From Adiantum capillus-veneris (lineage: Eukaryota; Streptophyta; Polypodiopsida; Polypodiales; Pteridaceae), in contig CM043962.1 of NCBI GenBank assembly GCA_014529385.2, positions 85,086,180 through 85,150,179 on the forward strand: a stretch of 64,000 bases of DNA. The letters are read 5' to 3'. The translations under genes and the position numbers were made by a program. Numbering within the stretch: position 1 is the first letter of the stretch; the number at the start of each line of letters is the position of its first letter. The notes under the pieces were generated by a model. It searched no databases. It saw only the letters and a list, made by a program, of their open reading frames with translations, and was not told where the DNA came from. Shown here piece by piece: positions 11,137 through 21,531 of this stretch.

Positions 11137-12990
11137 TTGATGCACCATCCACAAAAGCGGAGAGAGAATTTTTTGGTGTGCTTCAGTGAAGCCCAATTTC
11201 CCAAAAATATCACATTCTTAAAGGGCTTCGGCTATGGCCTCCATTGCATGGTTGTCCCGCAGTCTGATTGCCACTTCATAACTATTCCCAATAAGATTGG
11301 CATAGAGGTGCAAGATGATGATATGGGACAAAAATTCCGGCTGATCTTATTAGTCAAGGATTGTTGATGAAAAAAGATGTCGTGCTTGGCAATGCCTTGG
11401 TTGATATGTATGTTGAATGTGATGCACATTTCACAAGAAGGTCCAGATTCTCTATAAAGCTTTGAATTTAAAAATCTTTGTGTCATCATGCTCATGAGCA
11501 CCCCAACCAAGGTATGCTCATGAAAGCATGAGAAGTTCTTGATCGGCTTCATGTCTAAACTGTCATCACACTATTACAGATAAGCCCAACATGGCTATTG
11601 CAAGAAAACACTATGTTGTTCTCATCGCATGAAGAGTGAAGGCCTCTTTCCAATTTTTCAAATGCAATCACTTATGCTTGCACCTTGAAAGTGTGTGGTC
11701 TTATACAAGACGTTGAAATGGGTGACAGAATTCACGATGAGAGTACTAGTCAAGGTATATTGCATAAAGGTATCGTGCTTGACAATGCTTTGCTCCATGT
11801 CCTCATGAAAGCACGAAGCACAGAAAGTGATTGAGGAGCTTCTTGTTTGGAATGTCACCTCTTGGAATGCACTAATTGAAGGATGTGTGCAACAAGAGCA
11901 GCGCTAGAAAGCTCTAGGTTGTTTTCAGTGGATGCAAAAGCAAGTGTATCTCTCAAAATTCAGCCACCTATACTTTCTTCTTGAATGTTACACTTACATC
12001 TTAAAGGCATGTGGCTCTACACAAGTGCTAAGGAACTTCCTGTCTAGAGTGTGGACTCTTGGAATGCACTAATTGCAAGATTTGTCCCACATGGGCAGGG
12101 GCAGAAAGCTCTAGTTTGTTTTCAACAAATGTGAAGTGAGGGCCTCTCTCTAGATGCAATCACCTACGCATTCATCTTGAAGGCATGTGGCTCTAAGCAA
12201 GATGTTGATATCGGCAAAAAAAATCACAATTGTATTGTTAGTTGGAGGCTGTTGAAAAACGATGTCGTGCTTGGCATTGTCTTGGTTGATAAGTATGCAA
12301 AGCGAGGGCCTCTCTCCAGAGTCAATCACCTCTGCATGTATCTTGAAGGCATGTCGCTCTACACAAGATGCTGATATGGGCACAAAAACTCAAAAGTATA
12401 TTGTGAGTCAAAGGCTGTTGAAGAAATATTTCGTTCTTGGGAGCACTATCTTGGTGGATATGTATGTCAAATGTGGTACGCTTGAGAAAGCACAAAAAGT
12501 GCTTGAGGAGCTTCCTATCCGGAATTTCGTCTCTTGGAATGCACTGATTGCGAGATGTGCGCAACAAGAGCAGGGCCAGAAAGCCCTAGGTTGTTTCCAG
12601 TGGATGCAAAGCAAGCTCTCCCTATATCCTCATGCAAGGATCACTTGGAACTGCGTCTCTTGGAATACACTGGTCGCGGGATATTCACAACACGATGAGG
12701 GCCAAAAAAGCTCTAGGATGTTTTCAGCGAATGCAATGCAATTGTATTTCTCCAAATTCAGTCACCTATACTTTTTTCTTGAAGGCATGTGGCTCTATGC
12801 AAGTGCTCGAGCAACTTCCTATATGGAGTGTGCACTCTTCGCATTGATTGCAAGATTTGTCCCATGGGGGCATGGTTAAAAAGCTCTAGTTTGTTGTCAA
12901 AAGATGCGAAGCGTGGATCTCTCTCCAGATGCAATCACCTATGCATGCATCTCGAAGTCATGTGACTCTACGCAAGATACCTAACATTAT
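11137..12990 (+). pseudogene. degraded PLS-type pentatricopeptide repeat (PPR) gene remnant
   Basis: Four to six PPR-like blocks recur: VVLGNALVDMY-like text near 11385, SWNALI followed by QQEQ...KALGCFQWMQ near 11855-11945 and 12530-12615, ITYAFILKACGS-like text near 12160-12195, and ILVDMYVKCGTLEKAQKVLEELP at 12450-12520. The frame is interrupted by many stops and indels. Functional PPR proteins bind organellar RNA for editing or processing; this remnant cannot. The wording of the repeats resembles the expanded PPR families of ferns, which is my main hint to the host group. Confidence 0.8.
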
Positions 12991-13089
12991 TGATGCAAGG
13001 AAGTTCATCAACGATAGACATTCAAGTACGCGGTAAGTAAGCATTATCATTTTTTTTATTTTTGACACTGAGAACGCAGTTAATGAACG

Positions 13090-13815
13090 CACTGAAAATT
13101 GCACACTGCCATGGTAATGGCACGTTCCCTCGTATTATAAAATTAGGGAGGACTGTGAAAACTCCCCCATGCAAGGAGACTTGCATGTTTTCTTTTTTTT
13201 TGAAACATAAAAACGGAACAACAAACAATTAATAACAATGACATCTTGTATGATCACGAACATTGAGCTTGACAAAACTCTAACCCTCCTTGTGTTTTTT
13301 TGCGAGGTACCCCTCTGAAGCACAATTAAAAAAAAAAAAACATAAAAATGGAACAACAAACAATTAATAACATTGACATCTTGTATGATCATGAACATTG
13401 AGCTTGACAAAACTCTAACCCTCCTTGTGGTTTTTTGCGAGGTACCCCTCTGAAGCACTATGATCGGTATCCCATTTTGGCGAGGAACACCTCTAAACCA
13501 CGACAATCGATATCCCAAACACTCTTGGGTAAAAAATTCTAACACGCTTTGGTGAAATCTCTCTCTCTCTCTCATTTTGATGTCTCTCCTCCCAATTAAT
13601 AAATATCTCAGACATAATTAATAACATCAAATAATCAAATTTTTTTCATTTGAGAAGTTTTGAAATGGTATATATAGTTTCCAATATTTTGTTCAATCTT
13701 AATTCGATGCAATGCAGCTAACATGCAAATTCAAAAAACTAGAAGCACGTTCGTCCACATGGTCAGGGTTTTTTAACGGCTCCATTGTCAGCTCCCGCTC
13801 GCTTTTTTTGGCCTA
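13090..13815 (+). repeat. dispersed repeat copy R2 with internal 136-bp tandem duplication
   Basis: Diverged partner of 9230-10110 (see that entry). Inside it, 13205-13335 and 13341-13470 are near-identical direct copies running from CATAAAAA.GGAACAACAAA to GAGGTACCCCTCTGAAGCAC, so one unit was duplicated after the copy inserted. Confidence 0.65.
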
Positions 13816-13930
13816 GTCCAAAGGAATGAGGCCTTAGTGATGCCTCCCCTTTTTGCTAATGAAAAGCCTAAGTTATTTTTTAAAGCCAAAATTAATTTAT
13901 GAGCTATTTTTATAAGGAAAATTTCTATTG

Positions 13931-14516
13931 GAGTAGCCGGTCCACGAGACTATTTGACACCAACTTTGTCAGGTGGGATCTACGGTCTAGCATCTTCGAA
14001 CGATGTGGACCGTCCATTTATTCTCAAGAATAAAAGGATTTTGGCCGGTTGAGCCCTTGCGACTCGAACCCACCACCCACTCAACCAGAGGCCACAACTC
14101 TCCCATTAAGCTATCGCACGCCACTTGAAATGGAGGTGTGAACATAGAAAGAATCATATAGCAAAAATGACTGGGTGGAGATCACATGGTGTTCACTTGG
14201 AGATCACTTTGGGATGGACGGGGTCACACTGCAATCACTTTGGGATAGTCGGGGTCACACTGTAATCACTTGGTAATGGGTGGGGTCACAAGGTGATCAC
14301 ATGTCGATTGGGATTCACATGGGGATCACTTGGCGGTCACTTGATGTTCACATCAAATTTACTTGGAGTTCACTTTAATTGTGATCACATGGTGATCACT
14401 TGAAGATTAAACCGCCATCGGACGGTGCAAAACTGATCCCGCCGCCCCCAATTAATAGGGACCGTAGATCCCACCTGACAGAAGTGGTGTGAATTAGTCA
14501 CGAGGCTAGCCAGTGC
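13931..14516 (-). mobile_element. inverted-repeat element M1 with tRNA-like Pol III boxes
   Basis: The ends at 13931-13986 and 14461-14516 are inverted copies of each other; the inner 19 bases (GTCAGGTGGGATCTACGGT) match perfectly and the outer part roughly 65-70%. On the minus strand an A-box-like TAGCTTAATGGG (14102-14113) and B-box-like GGGTTCGAGTC (14061-14071) lie about 40 bases apart, as in tRNA-derived SINEs. Between 14160 and 14410 is a degenerate tandem array of GATCAC/TTCAC-type words. The layout is shared with M2 and M3. Confidence 0.6.
14061..14113 (-). promoter_or_regulatory. tRNA-like A and B boxes in M1
   Basis: A box 14113-14102 and B box 14071-14061 on the minus strand. No full cloverleaf or anticodon arm can be drawn, so this is a SINE-like promoter head and not a tRNA gene. 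Confidence 0.6.
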
Positions 14517-14994
14517 TTCACTCATTAGGAAGAAAGGTTGTACAAATTATGATGGGATAGATCATTATTAATGGTGGAATCCAAATCTTAATTATTGTTT
14601 GCTAGGTGTCCCACGAAGACGACCTGTGTGCCACGTGTTTGTGCAGACGACAAATGAAGCATGGGCATCGAAGTGGCTAATGCAGTGAGGGCGGTGGGGA
14701 GATGACATAGGACACTGGTGGAAATGCAAGGTTAGCAAGATAAGAGTGAAGGACTGCCATTTGATCAATTAGAGCATGGATGGTGTAGACGTCCATGGGA
14801 CGGTGGCCGTTATTGATTGGGTGAGGTAGTGTGTAGGGCTATTGCAGGTGGCCACAAGGCGCTGATGGCAAATAGGGGTCGAGGACCTCGAGATGGTGAT
14901 GATGAAGGCTCCAAGACATTTAGGGGGAAGGCCAAAGCAGTGAGTCTAAATTAGGTCATGGGGATTCTAACTTAGAGCTGTTGTGGGGAAGATA
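14517..14994. other. non-coding stretch, nothing recognised
   Basis: No open frame with domain-like content and no repeat seen. Confidence 0.4.
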
Positions 14995-15467
14995 GCCAAT
15001 AGACATCAAAATGCTATTCACCACTACAAAATCATGCAAAGGGATGACCATTGTGAACAAGATCCTGCACCACTACAACGCTTTCCATCCACAGCTTGAT
15101 AAGTCTGGCTAAATACGACCATCGGATAACTCCCAAAATTCCATGGCCACCACTCAGACCTCAACTCTGTTTGTAATTATCCCATAACCATTGTGATGAA
15201 GATCCTGCAGCCACTACAAGTCTTGATTCCAACTACCACCGGAGATCTCTAGCACACGACGGTCAGATAACTTCGAGAATTCCATGGCCTCAGCTCAGAC
15301 CTCACCTCTATTTGTCATGACTCCATAAGCATGTCCACTGGCTTATGCCAAGATAACAATCTTCAAAGAGGAGGGACTATCTGGCGGGCTGCCATGTCCA
15401 ACCTTGAAAGTTGCCTTCAAATTCAAAATGACTTAGAAGTCTGAAAGCAGACCATTCTAGGCTGGCT
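14995..15467 (+). repeat. direct repeat copy A (copy B at 17785-18214)
   Basis: Nearly identical to 17785-18214 apart from small indels, including CAAAATGCTATTCACCACTA, GACCATCGGATAACT and ATTCTAGGCTGGCT near its ends. Copy A lies downstream of the membrane-protein gene's stop, and copy B contains that gene's start codon and first residues, so copy A is a displaced duplicate of the gene's 5' end and upstream region. Confidence 0.9.
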
Positions 15468-15510
15468 AGTAGCATTTGCAAGTGATTAAAATCACGAGGC
15501 CGCCACTGCA

Positions 15511-15591
15511 TACCTAGCTAGGTGCGATTGGGGGTAGGGGACCGCCGGCCGGCCCGGTGGTCCCTTGCCGCCAATCGTACCTAGCTAGGTA
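15511..15591. repeat. fold-back hairpin
   Basis: TACCTAGCTAGGTGCGATTGG at 15511-15531 pairs with 15571-15591 with one mismatch (21-base arms, GC-rich 39-base loop containing CCGGCCGGCC). It lies about 110 bases past the stop codon of the minus-strand membrane-protein gene and is absent from repeat copy B, so it is either a tiny inserted element or a 3'-end structure. Confidence 0.8.
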
Positions 15592-15700
15592 TCCCGTGCT
15601 TCCCTCACAGAAGCTCATGATGTTGAGGTAAGTCATAATGTGCATCGTAAGTTCACCCGTTCCTCTGCTCTCCAATTCATAGAAAGGGAGGCTTAACCCC

Positions 15701-17849
15701 TCAAGGCTCGTGAGCTTGTTGTAAAGATAACTTCGGCGATGGCCTTGCCATGGCCAGACGCTTGAAGCCCATACTTCTGTCTAAAGAGGAGCAAGCAGTG
15801 AGGAGCCCTGCCCTACCTCTTCCAACCAAAACCATATCTCTTCTGTCCACGGAGAGGCAAGACAATCCTTTCTCCCTCAATTCTTTCCCATCTCCAACTT
15901 CGTGGGTCAGGCTTGGAAGAAGCTTCTCTGTCTCAATCTGCACATCTTGTACAGGAAAAGAGGGTCCCTCTTTGCAGCAAGAGATGGACATCGGCGATTC
16001 TCCATGTCCCGTTTCTTGGGGGTGCCCATCTATATCTTCTGCCCTAGGACCGCTGTTATCACCTCCACCATCACCATCCTCATCTTCTGCAGGCACAGTG
16101 GAGCCCCTCTCCGGACCACAACATGCATCAAATCGAATGTAGGCAACGAGGAATACCAAATAACCTGCAGTGCCAATCACAGCCATGATGAAATAGTCTG
16201 TGGGCAGAGTGCCAAGCGTAAAAGTGAAACATAACACCACCACATCTAGCAGCACATGGAGAAGAGAGATGACCAAGAGCTTCAGGTGGAAATTCCAACA
16301 GCCCAATTGGTGGGCATCACTTGCCAGGCTAGTCATAGGATACAATGGGCCCACTATCATGCTCATATAGCTGAATGAGAGAGAGCTAAGCAGGCGCCGC
16401 AGATTGCGCACATTTCTCATCATGTCTTTGGGTGAGTGAAGAAGCCAGTAATGAAGCAAGTATGAGACAATGCTGCATGTAATAACAAGCAGTGGCCCGA
16501 GGAGGTCAAACACATGAAGTTTTGCCTGCTGGCGCACTGTTCTTTTCCGGAAGGAGTATTCCCTGATGAATACTATGACATCTGTAAATGTTAAGGACCG
16601 CACCACTACTGCAAAGATTGTGAACCCAGCTCCAATGGCGCCTGCTGCTAATTTCTGTCTTGGTGTGATGGCATTCTTGGCAATGGACTGCACCGACGTT
16701 CCCCCATTGTAAGCTGCTGAGATGAGTGATGCAGCAACTGAGATCTTGAATGTGTTGGGCATGCTATGAAGGAAAACGCCTTCTTGACTTAGCACCAGAT
16801 GGCCGCAAAACTGCACGATAAGCATAGGCACACCCTCCATAGCACTTCCCAAAATGCAATACAACCCATTCATTTCCGGGGATCTCAGGTCTTGAACCCT
16901 GCACATTCATCCAAAACTGCACTTAGTTATTACAAAGACAATCTGCCATACACGCAAGAATTAGTGAAAGTGATGAGATACTAAGTAGGGGAATACACAA
17001 ACAAAGAGAGAAGGCATCTGGCTAAGCAGGAGCTCTGTTCGATGATTAGCCCTACTCTGGAGCTTATGTTAACTGCCATGAGCTAACACAGAGCCGTGCA
17101 GTGCTCCGCTAGTCTCATTCTGCTGTAGGATTGCCAAAATGCCAAAGTGAACCGAAGGTGAATGTTAGCCTCTGCTCCAGCAAAGCTCTATGAATGGAAG
17201 TAATTTGATCACCAAAACAACAAAGTAGGCAGCAATTGTTAACAGCATTTTCTACATCCATACACAGTTTCTCCGTAAGCACGGTATGAGCGCCACAACT
17301 CTGACCAATCATCTTGCAGGGCAACCAGCAAGCAAGACTACACAATTGGCTCTTCTTTAATTAGCCTAGCTCACAATTCTATCACATCTTTCTGAGAGCC
17401 AGAGAAATCTTCATTTTGTAAGAAAGTGAATGAAAAAATGGAATTGATCGAAGTCAAAAGAACATAAGTTACCCTTTACAGCTGAGAGTGCGCCAAATGA
17501 GGTTGGAGAGTCGGTAGAGATGGATTAAGGGCAGAAAATAAGCAGCACATAGTGGAGCATCACTATGAGTGAACTTGACCTTGAACAGAATGCCGTTTAG
17601 AGAGTGGTTGCATACCAAGGTGGCCAGCAGACCAAAGGAGTAGGCTGCAACATCAGCGGTCTGGAGTTGACAGGTTGCATCACAAGCCCGAACACCTCCT
17701 ACCTTGCGCCGTGAAAGGCTCATGAAACGTTCGAAGTATTCTACCAACACAACCAGATTGCTGCCAAAGTCGAAGAGATAGGTGCCAGCAGACAGCAAAA
17801 TGCTATTCACCACTACAAAATCATGCAAAGGGATGGCCATTGTGAACAA
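15701..17849 (-). CDS. multi-pass membrane protein, two exons (XK-related-like, tentative)
   Basis: Exon 1 is 17849-17473 (donor GG/GTAACT) and exon 2 is 16898-15701 (acceptor TGTGCAG/G); the phases join to a 524-residue protein starting MAIPLHDFVVVN. The remaining N-terminal text (YLFDFGSNLVVLVEYFERF, then LCAAYFLPLIHLYRL) and the exon 2 text (EGVPMLIVQFCGHLVL, LLGPLLVITCSIVSYLLHY, LLVISLLHVLLDVVVLCFTF, AVIGTAGYLVFLVAY) give about seven to nine hydrophobic segments. The C-terminal 130 residues are hydrophilic, acidic, and probably cytoplasmic. D-x-G-S/D-x2 near the N-terminus and the E-x-x-P-x3-x-Q pattern recall XK-related scramblase-like proteins, but this is only a resemblance. The gene is bracketed by a direct repeat of its own 5' end. 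Confidence 0.62.
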
Positions 17850-18214
17850 GATCCTGCACCACTACAACGCTTTCCATCCACAGCTTGATAAGTCTGGCTA
17901 AATACGACCATCGGATAACTACCATTCAGACCTCACCTCTGTTTGTAATTACCCCATAACCATTGTGATGAAGATCCTGCAGCCACTACAAGTCTTGATT
18001 CCAACTACCACCGGAGATCTCTGGCACACGACGGTCAGATAACTTCGAGAATTCCATGGCCTCAGCTCAGACCTCACCTCTATTTGTCATGACTCCATAA
18101 GCATGTCCCTGGCGAATCTTCAAAGAGGAGGGACTACCTGGCGGGCTGTCATTTCCAACCTTGTCAAATTCAAAATGACGTAGAAGTCTGAAAGGAGACC
18201 ATTCTAGGCTGGCT
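17785..18214 (+). repeat. direct repeat copy B
   Basis: Partner of 14995-15467. It overlaps the first 22 codons of the membrane-protein gene and about 360 bases upstream, so it holds the presumed promoter. Confidence 0.9.
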
Positions 18215-18308
18215 TTAAACGCCGTAGGAAGACGGCCTAAAGTGAAGGGATGACGGCTAGGGGCGACTGGGAGGATCCAAGTCCTTGGATTGCCGCAAGG
18301 GGGGAGGG

Positions 18309-18811
18309 CCTCGTCACTATATGGCACGCTCTGGCCAGGGGGGATCTAGGGCCCAAATTTGAAGGCGCCAGGCGGCTTTGATCTCGGCTGTTCGATCACG
18401 CAGTGAATTGGGGGTGAACTAGGGGTGAACTCGGGGCAAAAATGGCGCCTCGAGTTCACTCCTAGTTCACCCCTAGTTCACCCGCCTCGCGGGGTGTGGG
18501 TCGAACTTGGGACGTCTCGGTTGCTACACGAATGTCCTACCACCATGCTAGCGCGCGTCGTTGTCCATGTTGGCATGGCACATGATCATACGTTGGTTTA
18601 AGCACCCTTAGTTCACCCCCAGTTCACCCACTACTAGCTTACCCGCCCCCAATTCACCGTTAGTTCACCCTTAGTTCACTCCCAATTCACCCACCCCTAG
18701 TTTATCCCTAGTTCACCCGGTGATCCGACGGTTGAGATTAAAGCTGACTCGCACCCCAAATTTTGGCCCTAGATCCCCTCTGACCCAAAGCCGTGCCATA
18801 TAGTGACGAGG
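18309..18811 (-). mobile_element. inverted-repeat element M2 with tRNA-like Pol III boxes
   Basis: Ends 18309-18360 and 18758-18811 are inverted copies (CCTCGTCACTATATGGCACG at the outside; GGGGATCTAGGGCC inside) over about 54 bases. On the minus strand, A-box-like TAGCATGGTGG (18540-18550) and B-box-like AAGTTCGACCC (18498-18508) sit about 35 bases apart. Both sides of the tRNA-like part carry arrays of a TAGTTCACCC word in opposite orientations (18413-18440 versus 18455-18485 and 18605-18720). Confidence 0.65.
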
Positions 18812-19189
18812 GGGGCATGTCACTATCTTACGCGGGGTCAACCGGGGGATCTAGGGCCCAATTTTGCGGGTGGGGAGAGACTTTGAGCTACGCCGTCCGA
18901 TCACCTGATGAACCAGGGACAAAAACAGTGCCTCGAGTTCAGTCGCCTCGCGGGGTGTGGGTCAAACCCGAGACCTCCCGATTGCCACACGAAAGCCTTT
19001 CCATCACGCTAGTGCGCATTGTTGCCCATGTTGACATGACAGATGATCACACCTTAGTTTAACCGTCCCTAGTTCACCCTAGTTCATTGGACAATCCGAT
19101 GGCTAAGATTAAAGCCACTTCACTTGCCCCCAAATTTGGGCTCTACATCCCCTGTGAGCCATACCCCCGTGTCATATAGTGACGAGGGG
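18808..19189 (-). mobile_element. inverted-repeat element M3 with tRNA-like Pol III boxes
   Basis: Ends near 18808-18866 and 19130-19189 are inverted and match M2's ends with more divergence. On the minus strand, A-box-like TAGCGTGATGG (19001-19011) and B-box-like GGGTTTGACCC (18959-18969) are present, followed by the same CACACCCCGCGAGGCG text as in M2. M3 directly abuts M2 in the same orientation and shares the junction bases. Confidence 0.62.
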
Positions 19190-19365
19190 CTGATCCAGTC
19201 AAAGTGTTTTGAAAGTTTCATGATCGGTGAGGTGGTCAAGGCGTTGGACTTGGGAGGCGGGGGGGATTGGAGAAAGTGAACAAGTTGTTGAGAAAGTCTC
19301 CAAAGAGGGCATGGTGGAAAGGTGTTGTGAAGAGGAGGAAGAAGGCTCCCATAGTGGTTCATACC

Positions 19366-19527
19366 CAAATTTTCAACAGACTAGACTCCATGACCTTGAA
19401 CTTTGACTTTGACCACAATAAGGTAATCTCTCCTCTTTACCTCCAATTTTCAACAGATTCGACTCCATGACCTTGAACTTTGACTTTGACCACAATAAGG
19501 TAATCTCTCCTCTTTACCTCCAATTTT
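19366..19527 (+). repeat. 77-bp tandem duplication
   Basis: The segment from TTTTCAACAGA through CTTTACCTCCAA occurs twice in a row (first copy from about 19368, second from about 19446) with only a couple of differences. Confidence 0.95.
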
Positions 19528-19743
19528 TCAACCAATGAATAATACTTGCCTCTCTTTTTCTTCGTGTTCTTGTGCTTTTGTTGATATAGGTGTCTTGAGT
19601 GCACAATGGAAGGAAGTTGTCCATCTAGTCCAGCATGAAAATACATGTTTTCTTTGATGTCTCTATGCCGCATGGTGCCTCCATTGATACTCCCTGTCTC
19701 TAGATTTTACCGTTAAAAAAAAGTTGAGGTGGCAATTATTGAG

Positions 19744-19890
19744 GAAGGAGATGATAGGGTTGTCACAATGTGGACAAACATTTATGCTACCTAGTGTGTA
19801 CATGTGGCAAGTGTCAATAGGGAGATGACAGGGTTGTCACAATGTGGACAAACATTTATGCTACCTAGTGTGTATATGTTACAAGTGTCA
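19744..19890 (+). repeat. roughly 73-bp tandem duplication
   Basis: GGAGATGATAGGGTTGTCAC through CAAGTGTCA is repeated at 19819-19890 with a few differences. Confidence 0.93.
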
Positions 19891-19969
19891 CTCCTTTTTT
19901 TGGCTTATTTGACAAAGGACACTCTTGTTTTTTATTTGCTAAGTCTTGCATTTCTGGTTGCCACAAGCT

Positions 19970-20382
19970 AGGATCTATCGTAGCTATTATATTTAGCTCC
20001 CAGAGATTCAGGTTGTTTGTAGATGGTTGAGACAGTCTCACTGGGTGGGAACCGGCTCCTGTGAGACGGGCAGTGGATCAGCCAGTAATTACTACGGTAG
20101 TTACCACGGTAAACCCAAAGCATATAAATAGGACCCATTACATTGTAATCAGGTTGGGCATAAGTTACAGGCATGAATTGAGCCATTTGTCGGCTGTTCC
20201 TTTATTAAGCTTTTGATCCATAATCCTAAGTTGTTCTTGATCTACATCATCTTCATTGTAATCTTTCATCTGTAATCCCAATTACAGCAGTACAGTATAT
20301 TCCAGTTATACATACTTTGTACTCATTCTCTCTGAGTCTGACTTTGAACCTGAATCTGAATATGAATATCATTCTCAGTACT
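19970..20382 (+). repeat. possible LTR fragment or promoter-like region
   Basis: A TATA-like CATATAAATAGGA at 20121-20133, polyadenylation-like text and a T-rich tail resemble a plant LTR. No second copy or clear TG/CA ends are seen. The Ty3-type element at 20383 starts directly at its right edge, so it may be the site that element inserted into. Confidence 0.3.
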
Positions 20383-21306
20383 TGTTGGACGGATACGTCG
20401 CGACGGACGTCAGCACAGCGAGAACTCACCTAACAAGATTTGTCAGCTAAGGACGAAGCTCGACCCGCAGGCGCGTGGAAGCAAGCATAGGGTGTCAATC
20501 TACACTCGATCCACTCTCGACTAATTCCTACAGAGATCTCTACCCAATGTCTAAGCTACAGCCTTCAAGAGTGCATAAGAGGAGATTTCCTACAACGCTT
20601 CCAAGAGCCAAACACCCATCAAACGGTCTCGAAACGCCATAGAACTTGAAGGAGACCCTACTAACACCAATAGGTCGCTCTCCCTAAGGTCCATGAACCA
20701 AAATCCCAACCCAAAACATCTGGTGCAAGATCACGTAGGATGTCTGGCCGAAATTGCACTTAATCGTTTTCGAAAACTAAAGTGCCTAATGTGTAGCTCT
20801 ACTCAATGCGAACGCGTGGATATGCTGAAATGAGAAAACGGATAACGTATGCTCACCGAATCATCAGATGAAGTTCGTAGGTCGAGCTCGCAAAATCGAA
20901 CCATACGCGTGCAATGCAGGTATTGGCGCGTAGCTCTCGTTGGGGGCAACACGCTGCACTTCTCCACACTCGATTCCGACCACCGGTGCGCACGTAGCGT
21001 GAAGATGAAGCTTTCACTGTCTCTCGTACAGAGTACGCTCACTCACAGACTTCACTTTTTTAAAATGACAAAGGTTTTTCATTACGGTCAAAAAGTGGTA
21101 TAAACACCTTACAATCTCAAACCCTAATGTTCCAATTTAACCATCTACTCAATCTAAATGTCAAAACTGGGATACAATCTAGAAACTTTTGTACGTCCCA
21201 ATATTTACAAAAGTGAATTGCCGGGTTTTCTCAATAAATGAATAATTACAAAAAATTATAATCCGCCGAGCAGTCATTTTTCGTAGGGTGTGTCCAGCTT
21301 CTAACA
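20383..21306 (-). repeat. 3' LTR (924 bp)
   Basis: Runs from TGTTGGA to TCTAACA, imperfectly inverted termini. It matches 36967-37665 throughout the shared part and extends about 240 bases further. It contains a half-site of the element's palindrome at 20733-20745 (ACGTAGGATGTCT). Confidence 0.88.
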
Positions 21307-21320
21307 CTCCCCCCCTCCTT
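21307..21320 (-). promoter_or_regulatory. polypurine tract
   Basis: Minus-strand AAGGAGGGGGGGAG directly before the 3' LTR; the standard plus-strand DNA primer site. Confidence 0.85.
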
Positions 21321-21531
21321 GTTCATGTCGTCCCCGACATGGCTGTTGAGCTGCTTCTTCAGCGTAGGCTTTCTCTCATCTTGAGAAGTGACTCATATCT
21401 TGCATGATGAGCTAGTAGCGTCGGGCCAAATATATATGTGCTGATTGTGAAGAAGCTGGTGTAGAAGGCTTCTTCAAAGGCCTGGAGGTGATAGGATGGC
21501 AAAAACATGATCCTTTGATACAATGCATGTA

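Noticed and set aside
14046-14125. A tRNA gene on the minus strand
   Set aside because: A and B boxes are good, but acceptor and anticodon stems cannot be formed; a SINE-like head fits better.
17115-17345. A 76-residue minus-strand frame inside the intron of the membrane-protein gene as an extra exon
   Set aside because: No suitable splice sites in phase were seen, and direct joining of 17473 to 16898 keeps the frame.
20849-21103. Plus-strand frame in the LTR, repeated at 37434-37667
   Set aside because: It is conserved only because the two LTRs are copies; it runs opposite to the element and shows no domain.
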